64,000 nt of DNA. Source: Arcuatula senhousia. Its lineage: Eukaryota > Mollusca > Bivalvia > Mytilida > Mytilidae. The notes under the pieces are model-generated. The model searched no databases. It was not told the origin of the DNA and saw nothing but the letters and a program-made list of their open reading frames with translations. The stretch lies in the NCBI GenBank assembly GCA_963971305.1, contig OZ020304.1, positions 36,380,502 to 36,444,501 on the forward strand, read 5' to 3'. Below, in pieces: positions 34,377-46,400 of the stretch (the first letter of the stretch is position 1; each line of letters starts with the position of its first letter). A program made the position numbers and the translations under genes.

Positions 34377-35665
34377 GTAAGACAAACCATCTATGTCTTC
34401 AACATTTATTCCTTAAATTCACATCTTTGTTTATCTTTTTTAACAATTACATGCTTTACCTTTACTCTCTTCATTGAAATGGACACATGCGCTTGCTGCC
34501 TGGAAGTTATAACAAACACATGTCCTCTCTTCCTACTTTTTTGTAAACGAGTTGATATTCTAGTCACTTCTTGCCTTACATCCTTTTGGCGTAGGTGATG
34601 TCGATGAACACCACGAACGTATTATTTATTAACTATAAAATGATGTCGATGGACACATGATGTTTTTGAAAATTTATTTCGACATTTTATTGCGCACAAG
34701 GATGGATAATATAAAGTGTTTTTGGAACAACGGGTGCTTAAATTTTGGTCATTTCTATTTTCTTTTTAGAATAGATTTCATTTCTAAAGGCAGATATAAA
34801 TATCCAGGCTCCTTTAAATAAAATAATGCCCTTCTTTACTTCTACATATATCTCAAAGCATCTAAAACAGGTCTGTTTTTCCATTCAACACATCAGACAT
34901 CTCTTATAGAAGACACACGCGTTTCATTTGGTTGCATTAAATATGAAACAATTTAGGCAATGAAAAAAGATAATTCATTGATTTTTTAAAGAAAATGAAA
35001 TGGTGAATTGTGAAAGGATCTGGTTATTTTAACTTAACATTTTTTTCAACCATACTCTTTTTAAAACGTCAATATTGTATTGAATTGTTGTTTACAGGGA
35101 AAACATTTTTTCTCATTTTAATGTGAAGTTATAGAATTATATAATTTACAGCATTATTTGTTATTTCTCTTTAAAGTCAAAGTCAAACATCGATTCAAGT
35201 CTTTTATCTCAAAACATTAAAGGATTGATACAACAAGCAACCGTGTGACCAATGCATTCAATATAGATATTCTCTGGGGGAGAAATTTAAATCACCACTA
35301 ATTATAGTTTAAAAAATTTGGAAGTATCTAACTAGTTACCATTTTGGCTGGTTTTTCTCCCTATCATTTCTGAACATGAGTAGAAAGTTGAATTATGATC
35401 ATTGAATCGATGAACCGCTCATAGTAAATGAAATGAAACGACATCTAAAGTAAAACCAAATAAAAGCAATCTTCAAAATATTTGATCTATAGCGAGCAAA
35501 GGGTTGAAAGTAAATATTCATGTTTAATGTTAAAACTTATTATTTATTAACTATATAATGATACATTGATCGTGGTAGCATGTTTAGCCCAACCAAAGAA
35601 ATAATTTCTATTATACATTTTAAAAGTGGGTTTCACATGTCAGTGTTAAAAGGTTATGACGTAAC
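34377..35665 (+). other. No recognisable feature
   Basis: AT-rich, low-repeat sequence with many short stops. I see no gene or element end. Confidence 0.35.
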
Positions 35666-35667
35666 AA

Positions 35668-36263
35668 GGGAGCGACCATTTGATTTTTTTTGGCGGGGGG
35701 GGGGGGGGGGGGCTATGGTTAAATAAAAAGGCGGTGGTGTAGTGGTTAACGCGTCGGGCTACTATCATCAAGGTTCGTGGTTCGATCCTCGTCAGGGGTG
35801 AAAGTTTCATGAACCAATTTCCGACACCATTTGCGAGGATGGTTTCGAGGAACGATGCTAGTCCTTCGAAAAGGACAAAAAAAGGCTGTCCCGTGTATGT
35901 GGAGAGCAATACCCCATGCACGTTAAAGACCCTTTTGTAGAGTTCGATAAGAGTAGGCGCAAAGACCACACTTGCAAACTGCTACAAATGTAGCTGGAGA
36001 GGGATTCACATAAGCATTAAGCTTGTTTCCCAATCCAGGATAAATAAATATGTTTAAACTAGATAAAAAGGCAGGACATTGCTTTGAATTAAAAAAGGCA
36101 GGATGGTATTTTGGCTGAAAAAAATATAATTCTTTAAAACAAAACATAAAATGCGCACGCTAGCGTGCAATTTAATACCAGGCTCGTTTTTTTTTATATA
36201 AAGGCGGGATGATGCAAATATCCATAGCCCCCCCCATGAATATTACATGGTTGCTCTCTAATC
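35668..36263. mobile_element. Degenerate TIR element with G-tracts, host of a SINE
   Basis: The left end (GGGAGCGACCATTTGAT, a T run, GGC, about 19 G, CTATGG) is mirrored on the right by CCATAGCCCCCCC, ATGAATATTACATGG and TTGCTCTC. A related end lies at 57828-57872 (CACCATAGCCCCTCCG, ATGAAATGGTTGATCC). The interior repeats AAAAAGGCAGGA. The SINE at 35733 sits inside. The exact boundaries and duplication are unclear. Confidence 0.5.
35733..36062 (+). mobile_element. tRNA-derived SINE with a 10-bp target-site duplication
   Basis: The head is tRNA-like: GTGTAGTGGTTAACGCG resembles a pol III A box, and GGTTCGATCC at 35779-35788 is a canonical B box. ATAAAAAGGC is duplicated exactly at 35723-35732 and 36063-36072. 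The body includes CCCATGCACGTTAAAGACCC, shared in type with 58265-58275, and a tail ending in TAAATAAATATG. It is transcribed by RNA polymerase III and copied by a LINE enzyme in trans (known for SINEs). Confidence 0.8.
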
Positions 36264-36389
36264 GCGTATCCCTTTGTTTTGTTTTTGTTTCTTCTATTAC
36301 CAACGATCTGATTTTATCATTATATAATGTCAAATTCTATGTCATTTAGGTCAGGGATTAAATAAAACTGATGGGATATGTATCTTTAG

Positions 36390-37035
36390 ATAATCACTAA
36401 TGTTCTATGCCTCCCCTGTTTACCTGAGATTTTGTTTTGGACATCCCTGTTTAGGTTCACACAAAAAGGTTTTTATAGAATTTCATATTATGGAGTTTAC
36501 GAACGACAGTAGATTCGTTGTTATGTACCAGCGGCTATGTCCACAGTGGGATAGTTTCACGTCTAAAACACAGGATTATATATGTTGCTCCTCGGGTGTT
36601 GTCTTTGCTTTACGGTAGATACGTTATTTCCATCTTTATAAGAGAAGGAGCTGCATGTTACCTCTACAGCATCTATTTTCACCCTCATTCTGAGTTGAGT
36701 TCGCGTTATCGACTGTATGTAGTTGCTTTAAGTATGTGGTTTTGGTATTTGGTATTTTTATTCTTTTTATTACATTTTGTGTCAACTAATTTCAGTGTTG
36801 ACCGTCATTTGAAAGTCCTTTGTCCGTTTTTCTTACACTTATCTTTCACAAATATGATTGTTTTGAAACTTATTAAACCAGGGCAAATGAGTTCACTCGC
36901 GTTACGACTTGAGTTCGCGTTGTTGATTGCTGTTAGTAGTTTTTGTGTTTTATTTTGTCTGTTCTTTCTTTCTGTTCTCGTTCGTGTTTATTGGTCGTGA
37001 CGTTTGACATGCGAATGCCCGTTGGTACCTCTATG
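36390..37035 (+). repeat. Dispersed repeat with a GCGAATGCCCGTTGGTACC end
   Basis: The 3' part (36690-37035: GAGTTCGCGTTGTTGATTGC, GACGTTTGACATGCGAATGCCC) matches the copies at 180-350 and 47940-48125. Frames of 72 and 160 codons overlap it. Their hydrophobic, low-information content and repeat location argue against genes. Confidence 0.55.
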
Positions 37036-37059
37036 TCTGCAAGTTTTGAAACCTAAACC

Positions 37060-39000
37060 AAACCCAGAATGTTAAGGTACAATGTAAGAAAAAAAATGAA
37101 GAGATTTTTATACCTTTTATGAACGACAAAGTGAGCATTTTTGGACTCCTGGAATTCATTTTTTTTATTTAGTATCAGTAAACAGGAATAACGCATGTAT
37201 AACATTGCATTTTAATGTATTTGAAATTGAATATTTTAACGTTTAAAAATATATGATTACGTATTTAGAGAACTCTTTCCCAATGAAAATTTATTATTTT
37301 ACAAAGCATTTTAAAAGTTCTTAATATTCTTTTTTCGGCAAAAGAAAGATTTTCCATAAAAGCTAATTTAATTGCATAACTTTCTATACTCAATTGCAAC
37401 ATCTAATGCATTTTAGATTCGTTTAAAATTGAAAAAGTCGTCGGTCGCGTTGATTTATTAACTTTTAAAAGCCACAACAAATATTTTAAGTAACTTTTGA
37501 TATCTTTGATCGTAGCTTAAATGACTTTTAATTTTATAAGATTTCGATAATTTGTTGAGTTATTTATGCGAGCGATATTTTGATAAAGTTCCTGGCTATC
37601 AATAGCAGGTGTCTTTTACAAGTAAATGTCATTTCCCTATTAATTATAGAAAACCAATAATAAAACATTAAAACGGAGTTGTTTTCTGTGTTAATTATTT
37701 ATTTATTAGCAATTCTGTACGAATGACTTCATTTCCCTATTCCTTTTGATGAAGTAGTCTTCTATACTGTAACTCTTTTGAAAGGAATTCGCTTAGATAT
37801 TTGTATTTATAGCTCACATGACTCGAATGGTCATGCCAGTATTTGCCATTTCTTGGCGCCCGTCTACTCAGTAAGTCTGTTACAATGCAATTTTGTTAAC
37901 GTTCCTTTAAAATAAGTCTAGTTGCTTTTGTAAGAGAAAATCCGTTCGGGTTTTGGACTCTTTACAAATCCACCGTTGCTGTTATTATCATTTGCAAAAA
38001 CGACAACAAATAACCGAATTTGACATGTTTTATATTTATGTTTAATTTGTTATTGCTTGACACTATTGGGTTTAGTTTTGCAACGAAGATTTTTAATACT
38101 ACATCAATGACAAAAAATAAAAAATATAAATGCTATAGCAAATTACTGGAAAGCAAGATTATATCCATTTGCCATATAAATGAATTCAAGTGTGGGTTGT
38201 AGTGGCAACATTCAGGACTGATAACAAACATAAAATATAACTTGCTAAAGGGGCCCGGTGTCACGGAAAATAAAACTTTCATAATTAGGAAACCATCGTG
38301 CTGATTCAACTGATTAAGGTACCTGATCATTCATCGTTAAATACAGGTGTCCGAAATAACGATTACTATCACTCTTCAAATAATGGGGACAATTAAAGCG
38401 GATTAAAGTCCAAGGGTTTACAAAACGTATCCAGGTCCGGTCAGTCACAATTACAAGTAGTCATAAACTGCAGGATCTTAACAAATTTTCAAAAACAGTA
38501 TTAAACATCTGACCCGTATCCGACATTTATATTCAGTACGAAATGTACATTTTCACTTTGGAATAATTATACCCCTCGTATCAATTTATCAAGGCTCGTA
38601 AAACCTACGACAAGTTAGGTACGATTTAATTAGACCCCATTAAATTCATGACGACATAAACTGCGTATTTATTTGCCCATAAAACAGCTCATCGGAGAGG
38701 TATTCCATAGAATTCAATTTGACTTTCACCCATGTAAAGATTTTATTCTAATGGATACATAAATAGTTGTCGTGGTCAAAGTGGGCGATGCTTCTGCTGA
38801 GATTAAATATAAGGGGGCTTGGTGAATTTCAAAAAGTAAAATTGTTCAGGAACATTTAAGCACCTTGTTTTTTGTTATCCATTTATACGGTAGGTGTATA
38901 AATAATTGCATTTAGTGTTTTTTGGAGTTTTAACATGTTTGAAGCAAACCATTTTTTATTGTCAATGTCAGATAGCTTATTCATTGCTACATTTATTCAC
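37060..39000 (+). other. No recognisable gene; degenerate Helitron-like left end
   Basis: AT-rich intergenic sequence. At 37812-37875 AGCTCACATGACTCGAATGGTCATG and TTCTTGGCGCCCGTC are a worn left end of the Helitron-like family. Nothing else is recognisable. Confidence 0.35.
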
Positions 39001-39002
39001 TT

Positions 39003-39017
39003 GGGGGGGGGGGGGGA
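39003..39017 (+). repeat. G homopolymer tract
   Basis: About 13 consecutive G. A longer G run (about 19) lies at 35695-35712. Confidence 0.9.
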
Positions 39018-39469
39018 AGCACTGAAGTGTAAAAATGTACTATTCTGGAAAGTTTACACGCAGTATTCCATATGGGAATTTTCGTAATAGCACTGGACTA
39101 CCGCCGCTCTGAGAGCAGGAGGACAGTAAGTCTATGCTAAAAGAGAAATGGTACATGTAGCGACTGGGCCTTTTTGCCGACAGTGTTTCGATGGAATAAA
39201 ATTTTTGTTTTGTTTTCCGTTGTTTTTTGTTGTTGAAAATTTACTGTCTATAAGTATCATACAGCTTTGCCTTAAAGTGTCAAGATAAATACTTGATATT
39301 TTGTTTATATTTTTCTGCGACCGCAAATTGGCCAAAATAGGTGTTTAAATAAAACTGCTATATAGAACATTGATTTTTCATCTAATTTGATCAACCCTTT
39401 TTTCATTGTATTCCTAAAACAAATCTATCAACAACGGTTTAGATGTATTTTGCAAATACTCCGATAAGA

Positions 39470-39895
39470 AGGGTCAAAAAGGGACTACGCCCCAAAAATC
39501 AACTTTTTTATATGTGGTCCGATTCTTAAGATCCTTTTTTCATTGAAATTCTTGTAGAAATTCCTGTCCGTTTTTTGTTATCAGATTGGCAATTTATCAT
39601 ACCGCATTGGCCCCATGAGCGGTCAATGGGGCCAATGGCACCATATGAGTTTTCCTTTAAGGTTGGTTTTAATATTTTCAAATATGTATTGACAAAATGA
39701 CTTACCAAGTACGTGAAACAACATATTTGGTGAAAAAGGTGCACGTGTCAGAAAGCTTTGCGAGTCTACCATTGGCTGCATGTTGCCAAAGCATTTGACC
39801 ATTTTTATCTTTATCTTTATTGTATGGAACCTCAAACGTACATGGTTCAACGTGTTGCAGTCGTATCATGCTGCGCTCGGCGTAGCTTTTTATTT
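39470..39895 (+). repeat. Dispersed repeat (GCAATATCTCTTAC family), third copy
   Basis: GGGACTACGCCCCAAAAATC, ATGTGGTCCGATTCTTAAGA, then GTTCAACGTGTTGCAGTCGT and CGCTCGGCGTAGCTTTTTATT. It matches the copy at 15500-16570 without the MITE. Confidence 0.6.
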
Positions 39896-40258
39896 AATGC
39901 TGCGACAAGTTTGACCACACTTTCATATTTTACACAACCATATTTCTTATTAAGATGTTCAAAGTCATTTTTATTAACACGTCATGTACAATTTATTTTT
40001 TTTTATTGTGAGAACATCATGTTGTAAAATTAGAATGCGAAGATTAATAATACTGTAATTTAAAATGTTTTTGATTTAATATACAAATTACGTCGCCTAA
40101 ATTGTTTTTTTTTTTTACTTTGGGTACGGTACAAATGTTCAAATGTAAAACTTTCGAATGTCACACTGTTCTTATAATCCGGATTATAGTTAACAGAAGG
40201 GGGATCACTATATGCCGTTCAGTATTACTAAAGGAGACCCGCATTTTGTAAAACTAAT

Positions 40259-40266
40259 GTATAAAT
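40259..40266 (+). promoter_or_regulatory. Candidate TATA box upstream of the EGF-like gene
   Basis: TATAAAT lies about 55 bp before the ATG at 40321. A start about 30 bp downstream would give a short 5' UTR. This competes with the alternative that TTACAG before the ATG is a splice acceptor. It is weak because the region is AT-rich. Confidence 0.25.
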
Positions 40267-40320
40267 TTAATTGGATCCTAAGTTACATGGTCTTTAATCT
40301 GTACAACTCTCATGTTACAG

Positions 40321-40431
40321 ATGTTGCTGTTAGTACTGCTTATAACTGCTTCCTGTCGCGGCGGAGACTGGGAAGAACTATTATCAGAAAAAGGCCGAAA
40401 TGATCATCTGGACATTTACTCAGAAATACCG
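40321..40431 (+). CDS. Exon 1: signal peptide exon
   Basis: 37 codons from ATG 40321 to a GTAAGT donor at 40432, phase 0. The hydrophobic MLLLVLLITASC is followed by an acidic stretch (GGDWEELLSEKGRNDHLD). CAG precedes the ATG directly, so this could also be exon 2 of a longer transcript. Confidence 0.8.
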
Positions 40432-43400
40432 GTAAGTTTATTAAATGCCGGTACTACATTTTCTACAAATTAAAGACACTTCTTTGATGGGTACGTGATT
40501 TAAAACTGTTCTCATGATTCTTGTGAAAGTTTAACTGCGTATAATAGTAATATCACTGTGCTTTTGATCTTTTGTGTAATATAATTAATAAAAAGTTAAA
40601 AAAATATATGAAAGTCAGTATACACTTTTTAGTCGGCATATTTTCTCAATGCGATGTCGTTATAAGCTCAGTATTAAATGAAATACATCTTGCTACACTA
40701 ATTCATCCAATGAGTATATAAGGGGTTGTATAATTATTTCAAAGTTCAAAAACTTAAAAAAGATAAATAATAATTGAAAGGATAAACGATACATTTATCG
40801 ACTGTGTCAAGAAAAGTCAACACAGATGCTCTACATGGAAAAAAACATCTACATAGAGACCCCAAATCTAACTATTGACATATGACATTTGCTTATGTTT
40901 CAGTGCTTCTTCTGTTAATATTATTGTGCTTTTGTCGTTTTAGGGCACCGTTACTTTGCGTCCGACAAAAGAAGTATCTGAATTCTCCATTAAAGCCAAA
41001 GTCAATCATCTTAATGACGAAGAACAGTTTGAATCGAGGTCCGCATCTGCCTTTGAGATTTGTGACATCCAAACAAAAATCAAAGAGGGTAGAATTACCA
41101 TAACCGTATTACCAAAAATTGAACAAACACCTGAAACCAAGTCCTTCCAGCACAGTTGTGGTTTCCCGCTTGTTTACAGTTATATCTTGACGTTGTTTAT
41201 CCTTGTTTCTGTACACGGTTGTAGAGCTGCAATCACATATGGAGTACTGTTATCAACGGTTTTTGCATTCGCAAACGTGTGCCTTTCTAATATTACAAGG
41301 ATTGATATACTTGTTGAATACTCACAGTAAGTACCGGTACATCTGAAAGCAAAAGAAAAATGATATGGAGTCAATATGCATAATTTAAACTTGTCATAAA
41401 ACAATACAAAGGAACTGTTACTAGCATTATTGTTCAAATCTTCAAATCTTCATCTGGTTGACTTGGATTTTGTCTAATTTTTAAACATTATCAGAATTTA
41501 ACTCGCGTCAAATGATTTAAACGCACAATATGTTTCCTTTATTGTGTTTCAAAAGAGACATAAAAAAGGGCACTTTGAAACCATCCGTCGACTTGTGTCG
41601 TTCGCCCGCCTTGGTTATCAGGATGACAAAGAATCAATTCCAATTCCGGGCACAAAAACTAAAACGAACAAGTCACTGCAGTCCCTTTATTTGATATTTT
41701 AAATAAAGCGTCATTCAATAGTAAGTTAGCTGTCATAGCTCGGGGTTTTCTTTCGGTACCCCGGTTTCCTCATCATTAAAACTGACTGTTCTGTACGGCT
41801 AATGCGTGTCGGAAAGGGAATTAAATCCTAAATTATAAAAGCACCCATCATATGACGTTTTGTTAACTGAAAGCGACATATATACACAGAAGACCGAAAT
41901 CCTGCTTTAAACAAAGATACATATAGTTTTTTTTTGCAAAAGCACTTGACAATGTAACCTATAAACATTGACCTGTATATACATATATTACGTCAATATG
42001 CTTACTTGTATTAAATAAAAACAATTTTATTTTGAAATGATGACACAAAATATATTCGATATAATATAACAATAGATACATCGTGTGTATCGTACATTAG
42101 GTACTCTCGGGTGACCTTACTTTCTGGGAATAAACTGCGATATACATTAGCATACATAGGGATAAAAGTGTGAACCTTTTGTGGTTCAATAGGGTCGTCC
42201 TCGTCCGCCGCGATTCATTCACGAAAAAGATTCCTTTGTGGACCGTCAAGTAGTACACCACATAGGCTGAAGTATCCGCCCTAATCACTTCTGCCCTTTT
42301 CAAGTAGTCTCCAATAGTTTCTTTTGAGCTTACCAGAACCAAAGATCCAGGTTAGCTATTGTCACCACGTGGTGTCCGCCGTCGTCGTCTGTCGTCCGTA
42401 AATATCTTCTCAACCGAAACTACTGAACAGAATTTAATGAAACTTGGTATGATTGCTTCTCACGGTGTCATGCACAAACGTATTCGTGGTTTTGCCTTAT
42501 AGAATGAAACTATTCCAGATAAAGAAAAGTTATTGCTTGCTTAACCTTCAACTAATTGAGACTTTCAAAAGTCTCCATAGGGTCGAAGTTGTCAAATGAA
42601 CCCTTATAGGGATTATTGCCCTTTAAAGGTCATGTTTCATGTTTTTGCTCTAGAAAATGAGAACTATCGCAGATACGGAAAAGATGTTTGCTTATATACC
42701 TTGAGCTTAATATAAGCTCTACAAATATTTCATTAATTTTAAGCTGTCAGATTACCCTTCATAGGGTTCATGGAAGACCTATAAAGGGTCCAAAATGAGC
42801 GATTAAGGCTCCTTGGAGCATCTTGTTCTTTGTTTCCCAACCAAACGCCATATTTTTATGCCCCTTTACTTTATACGAAAGTAGAGGGGCATATAGTGTT
42901 CGGGTCTGTTCGTCCGTCCGTTTGTCTGTCCGTTCGTCCGTCCGTTCGGATGTCCGTCCCAAATCCCATATTTCCAAATTTGCACTTACTGACAAATGCC
43001 ACATCAATCATATTGGTATGGTTTGTGCATCTAGTGATGATAAGAACATTGCATGCTTTGGATGCTGGATGTGACCTATATTTTCTGCATGAATGATCAT
43101 GTGCAGAAAAATGGTTAAAGTCTATTCCCTCGAACTGACAAGTGCTACATCAACCATATTGGTATGGTATGTGCACCTAGTGATGCTAAGCACAAAGCAT
43201 GCTTCGGATGCTGGCAGTGACCTATATTTTCCGCATGAATGACCACTTATAGAAGAATGGTTAAAGTCCATTCTTTCTTGCTGACAAATGCCATAGTAAC
43301 CAAATTGGTATGGTAGGTGCACCTAGTGATGCTTAGCACAATGCATGCTTCGGATGCTGGATGTGACCTATATTTTCCACAAGGATGGCCTCTTAAAGAA

Positions 43401-46400
43401 GACTGGTTAAACTCCATTCCCACTTACTGACATGTGCCACATCTACTCTACTGTTATGATAAGTGCACCTAGTGATGCTAAGCACAATGCATGCTTCGGA
43501 TGCTGGCTGTGACCTATATTTTCCGCATGAATGACCACTTATAGCGAGCATCGCAGATGCGAGCCCTACGGCATTGTGCATGTTTTGAGATGTGCCAGAA
43601 ATATACTGACGATAAAACCGGAACAGGTTTACTTTTACGGAGTGAAAAAAATAATAGGCACGGAGCAAGTAAAACAATCAACCCTCTTGGCTTATAAAAA
43701 ATACATCATAATCTGTTATGCAAAAATATAAAAATTGAAATTAAAAAAACCCTCATTCATCCACTTGTTTAATTTTACACACAGATTTTTATTTAAACAC
43801 CATTCGGACTTTTCCGCTGAAAAACGATTTTCCGGAAATTACCGAGCCAGCTTTTGGCAACATCGTCCCATAGACTAGTCATACAAAATGCATGATGCTG
43901 ACCAAGCTTTGTTAAATTCTAAGTAAGATAAAATACGATAAAGAAATACATACATTTACTGAATAAAACCTACTCATAATAATAAATAAAAGGTTCCTAC
44001 CTGAAAATGAAAGAAGAGTCCCATCCTGTGGGGTTTCACTCACTTTCCTTAATCCTGCAATCCTGCATGATATTTTTACCTTACCGTTTTTTTCCGCCAG
44101 GTTTCTAAATGTACCTTCTGTTACCAATGCTTCAAATAAAACACTGATACTCAGAAAATCTCACAAAACCTGACAGAATCTGAATGTTGTTTTGGTCTGC
44201 TGAAGAAGCGCGAAATACTCTGACAAGGAAATGACGTCACGTAATCAATAAAATGGATAATTTCGTCCCCGCTTAATGTCGTCCCAGAATGTTACAGGAT
44301 TTATTATTTGCCCAAATAATTGAATTTTTAATAAGTAGTTATTGATCCCAGATATTTTAACAACAACTTTCTCAAGTGCATATGATTTGGGTTTGGTCGG
44401 GTCAGACTTTGCTACTATTTAATTTCTTTTTCCCTCTTTGCGTTAAGCACATGGATTTATTTTTAAAATGTATATAGATTTTCGATGCTCGCTAAAAAGG
44501 CAGGGCCTTAATCATATTAGAAGAATGGATAAAGACCATTCCTTTTTTACTGACATGTGCCACATCAACTATATTGGTATGGTAGGTGCACCTAGTGATG
44601 CTAAGCACAATGCATGTTTCGGATGCTAGCTGTGACCTATATTTTCCGCATGAATGACCACTTATAGAAGAATGGATAAAGACCATTCCTTTTTTACTGA
44701 CATGTGCCACATCAACTATATTGGTATGGTAGGTGCACCTAGTGATGCTTAGCACAATGCATGCTTCGGATGCTGGCAGTGACCTATATTTTCCGCATGA
44801 ATGACCACTTATAGAAGAATGGTTAAGTTAAAGTCCATTCCTTCTGACTGACAAGTGCTTTAATAGCAACCATGTTGATGCTTTAGTGAATGTGGAAAAA
44901 AATAAATGTTCCGAGATGGGGCATTATGTCTTTTGGACATATTCTTGTTCATCATCATCCAATGTTCATTTTATCGTCCTTTTCTTATTCGTCACTCTTA
45001 TATAATATATATAGTTATTGAAGGCGTAAAGCACCAACCTCATAAATAAAATCATGTTTTTTTCGCATGGATCGCGTAAGCACCTCTTTGAAAAAGGAGT
45101 TCCGTACAGACATAATAGAATTTCAAAAATGACATTAACCCTTGAAGGAATAAGAGAGATTTTGCGCTTTTTTCACCAAATCTATTGTTTCATGTAAGTT
45201 GTTTTTATACATTGTATGTGCATTTGATTACTTAGTAATTCTAGAATAACAGTTTGTACTAAAGCCTTTGTTCTGTAACAATTTCTTTTTGTTTTCAGAA
45301 ACGAGCCATTCAAGACTATCTCCATTAACATGAAAGATGGAAATATTTCAGTACCAAACCAAACAACAACCGAGCTTAATTGTGGTACAGGAACATCAAC
45401 CAACATATCAGGTTTCCAAATTGACAACTTAAATTAAAAATTCTTGTTTTAATTGTATTCCCAGTCTCTTTTCTGACCTAAATCTATTTATTTTTCTCAC
45501 TTGAAAATGAGCATTTATGATAGTGATAGTGGTATTTGTGTGTCCATGTCAAGTCAGGAATCATACGACAGATCTCTCTAAACCAGATTTTTGTGGAATC
45601 TTTGTGACATACACAATGTTATAACCTGTTTTTAAATTTGATATGATTGATTTCTTGGAAGTTAGTAGACTAATTCATGGGCTGTGGGTCACACCTTTTT
45701 ACATTCTGTTTGTATTTTAAGGCACTGCATCGATGATGCACGAGTCCTAAAGTTTTCACTTTGTCTATAAATAAGTCTGTACAACCGGGGTATATGCATG
45801 TATACATTGTGAAAAGTACAATTGGAGGATTCGCTTATTAAAATTTCATGTGAATCTGTCGTTTTTTTTTATGTCGCATGCAAAATGTTGCAAAGCAACA
45901 AATAGGGGTTACTTTGACACCATTTTGTCGTCTTTCTGCTTCGTCCTGCGGCGTCACAAAATATTTTCGTCGCATTTCCCCCGGCGACTACATGTCACAG
46001 CCTCTTGATATTTGGTATGTAGCTTCCTTCTATATAACTATATGGTGTTAAGCTATTTTATGCCCATAATTCATCTACTTCTCGTTAACTGAATATTTTA
46101 AGGGACATACGTCTACCATGGAAGACCGCCATTCTAGTGTAAATAAATCTTGTCCACGGAGTCCCTCCTGATTTTATGCAACCTTATATCAAATATAAGC
46201 TACGTCTGGGAACTTTAAAAGTCGCACAAATTTAACTTGAAAATACAATTCTCCATTCTCCACAACAAATATTTTCACTTATCATCAAATTTTGCTATTT
46301 TTGAATTCAGGTTGTCCATCTTGCTGCTATGGAAATGGCATGTGTGGAATAGGAAACCGGTGTTATTGTGAAAAGGGCTACGACGAGAAAACAAATTGCA

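Noticed and set aside
34335..34598. The full 87-codon frame starting at 34335 as a single-exon gene
   Set aside because: Beyond the GTAAGA donor it becomes Cys/Leu/Phe-rich low-information sequence; only the first 14 codons are considered as a possible exon.
35733..35800. A functional tRNA gene
   Set aside because: A and B boxes are present but the cloverleaf is not; target-site duplications and a long body show it is a SINE head. The same applies to 56640-56709.
36400..37000. Hydrophobic frames of 72 and 160 codons
   Set aside because: Overlap a dispersed repeat found three times in the window; no splice sites or domain.
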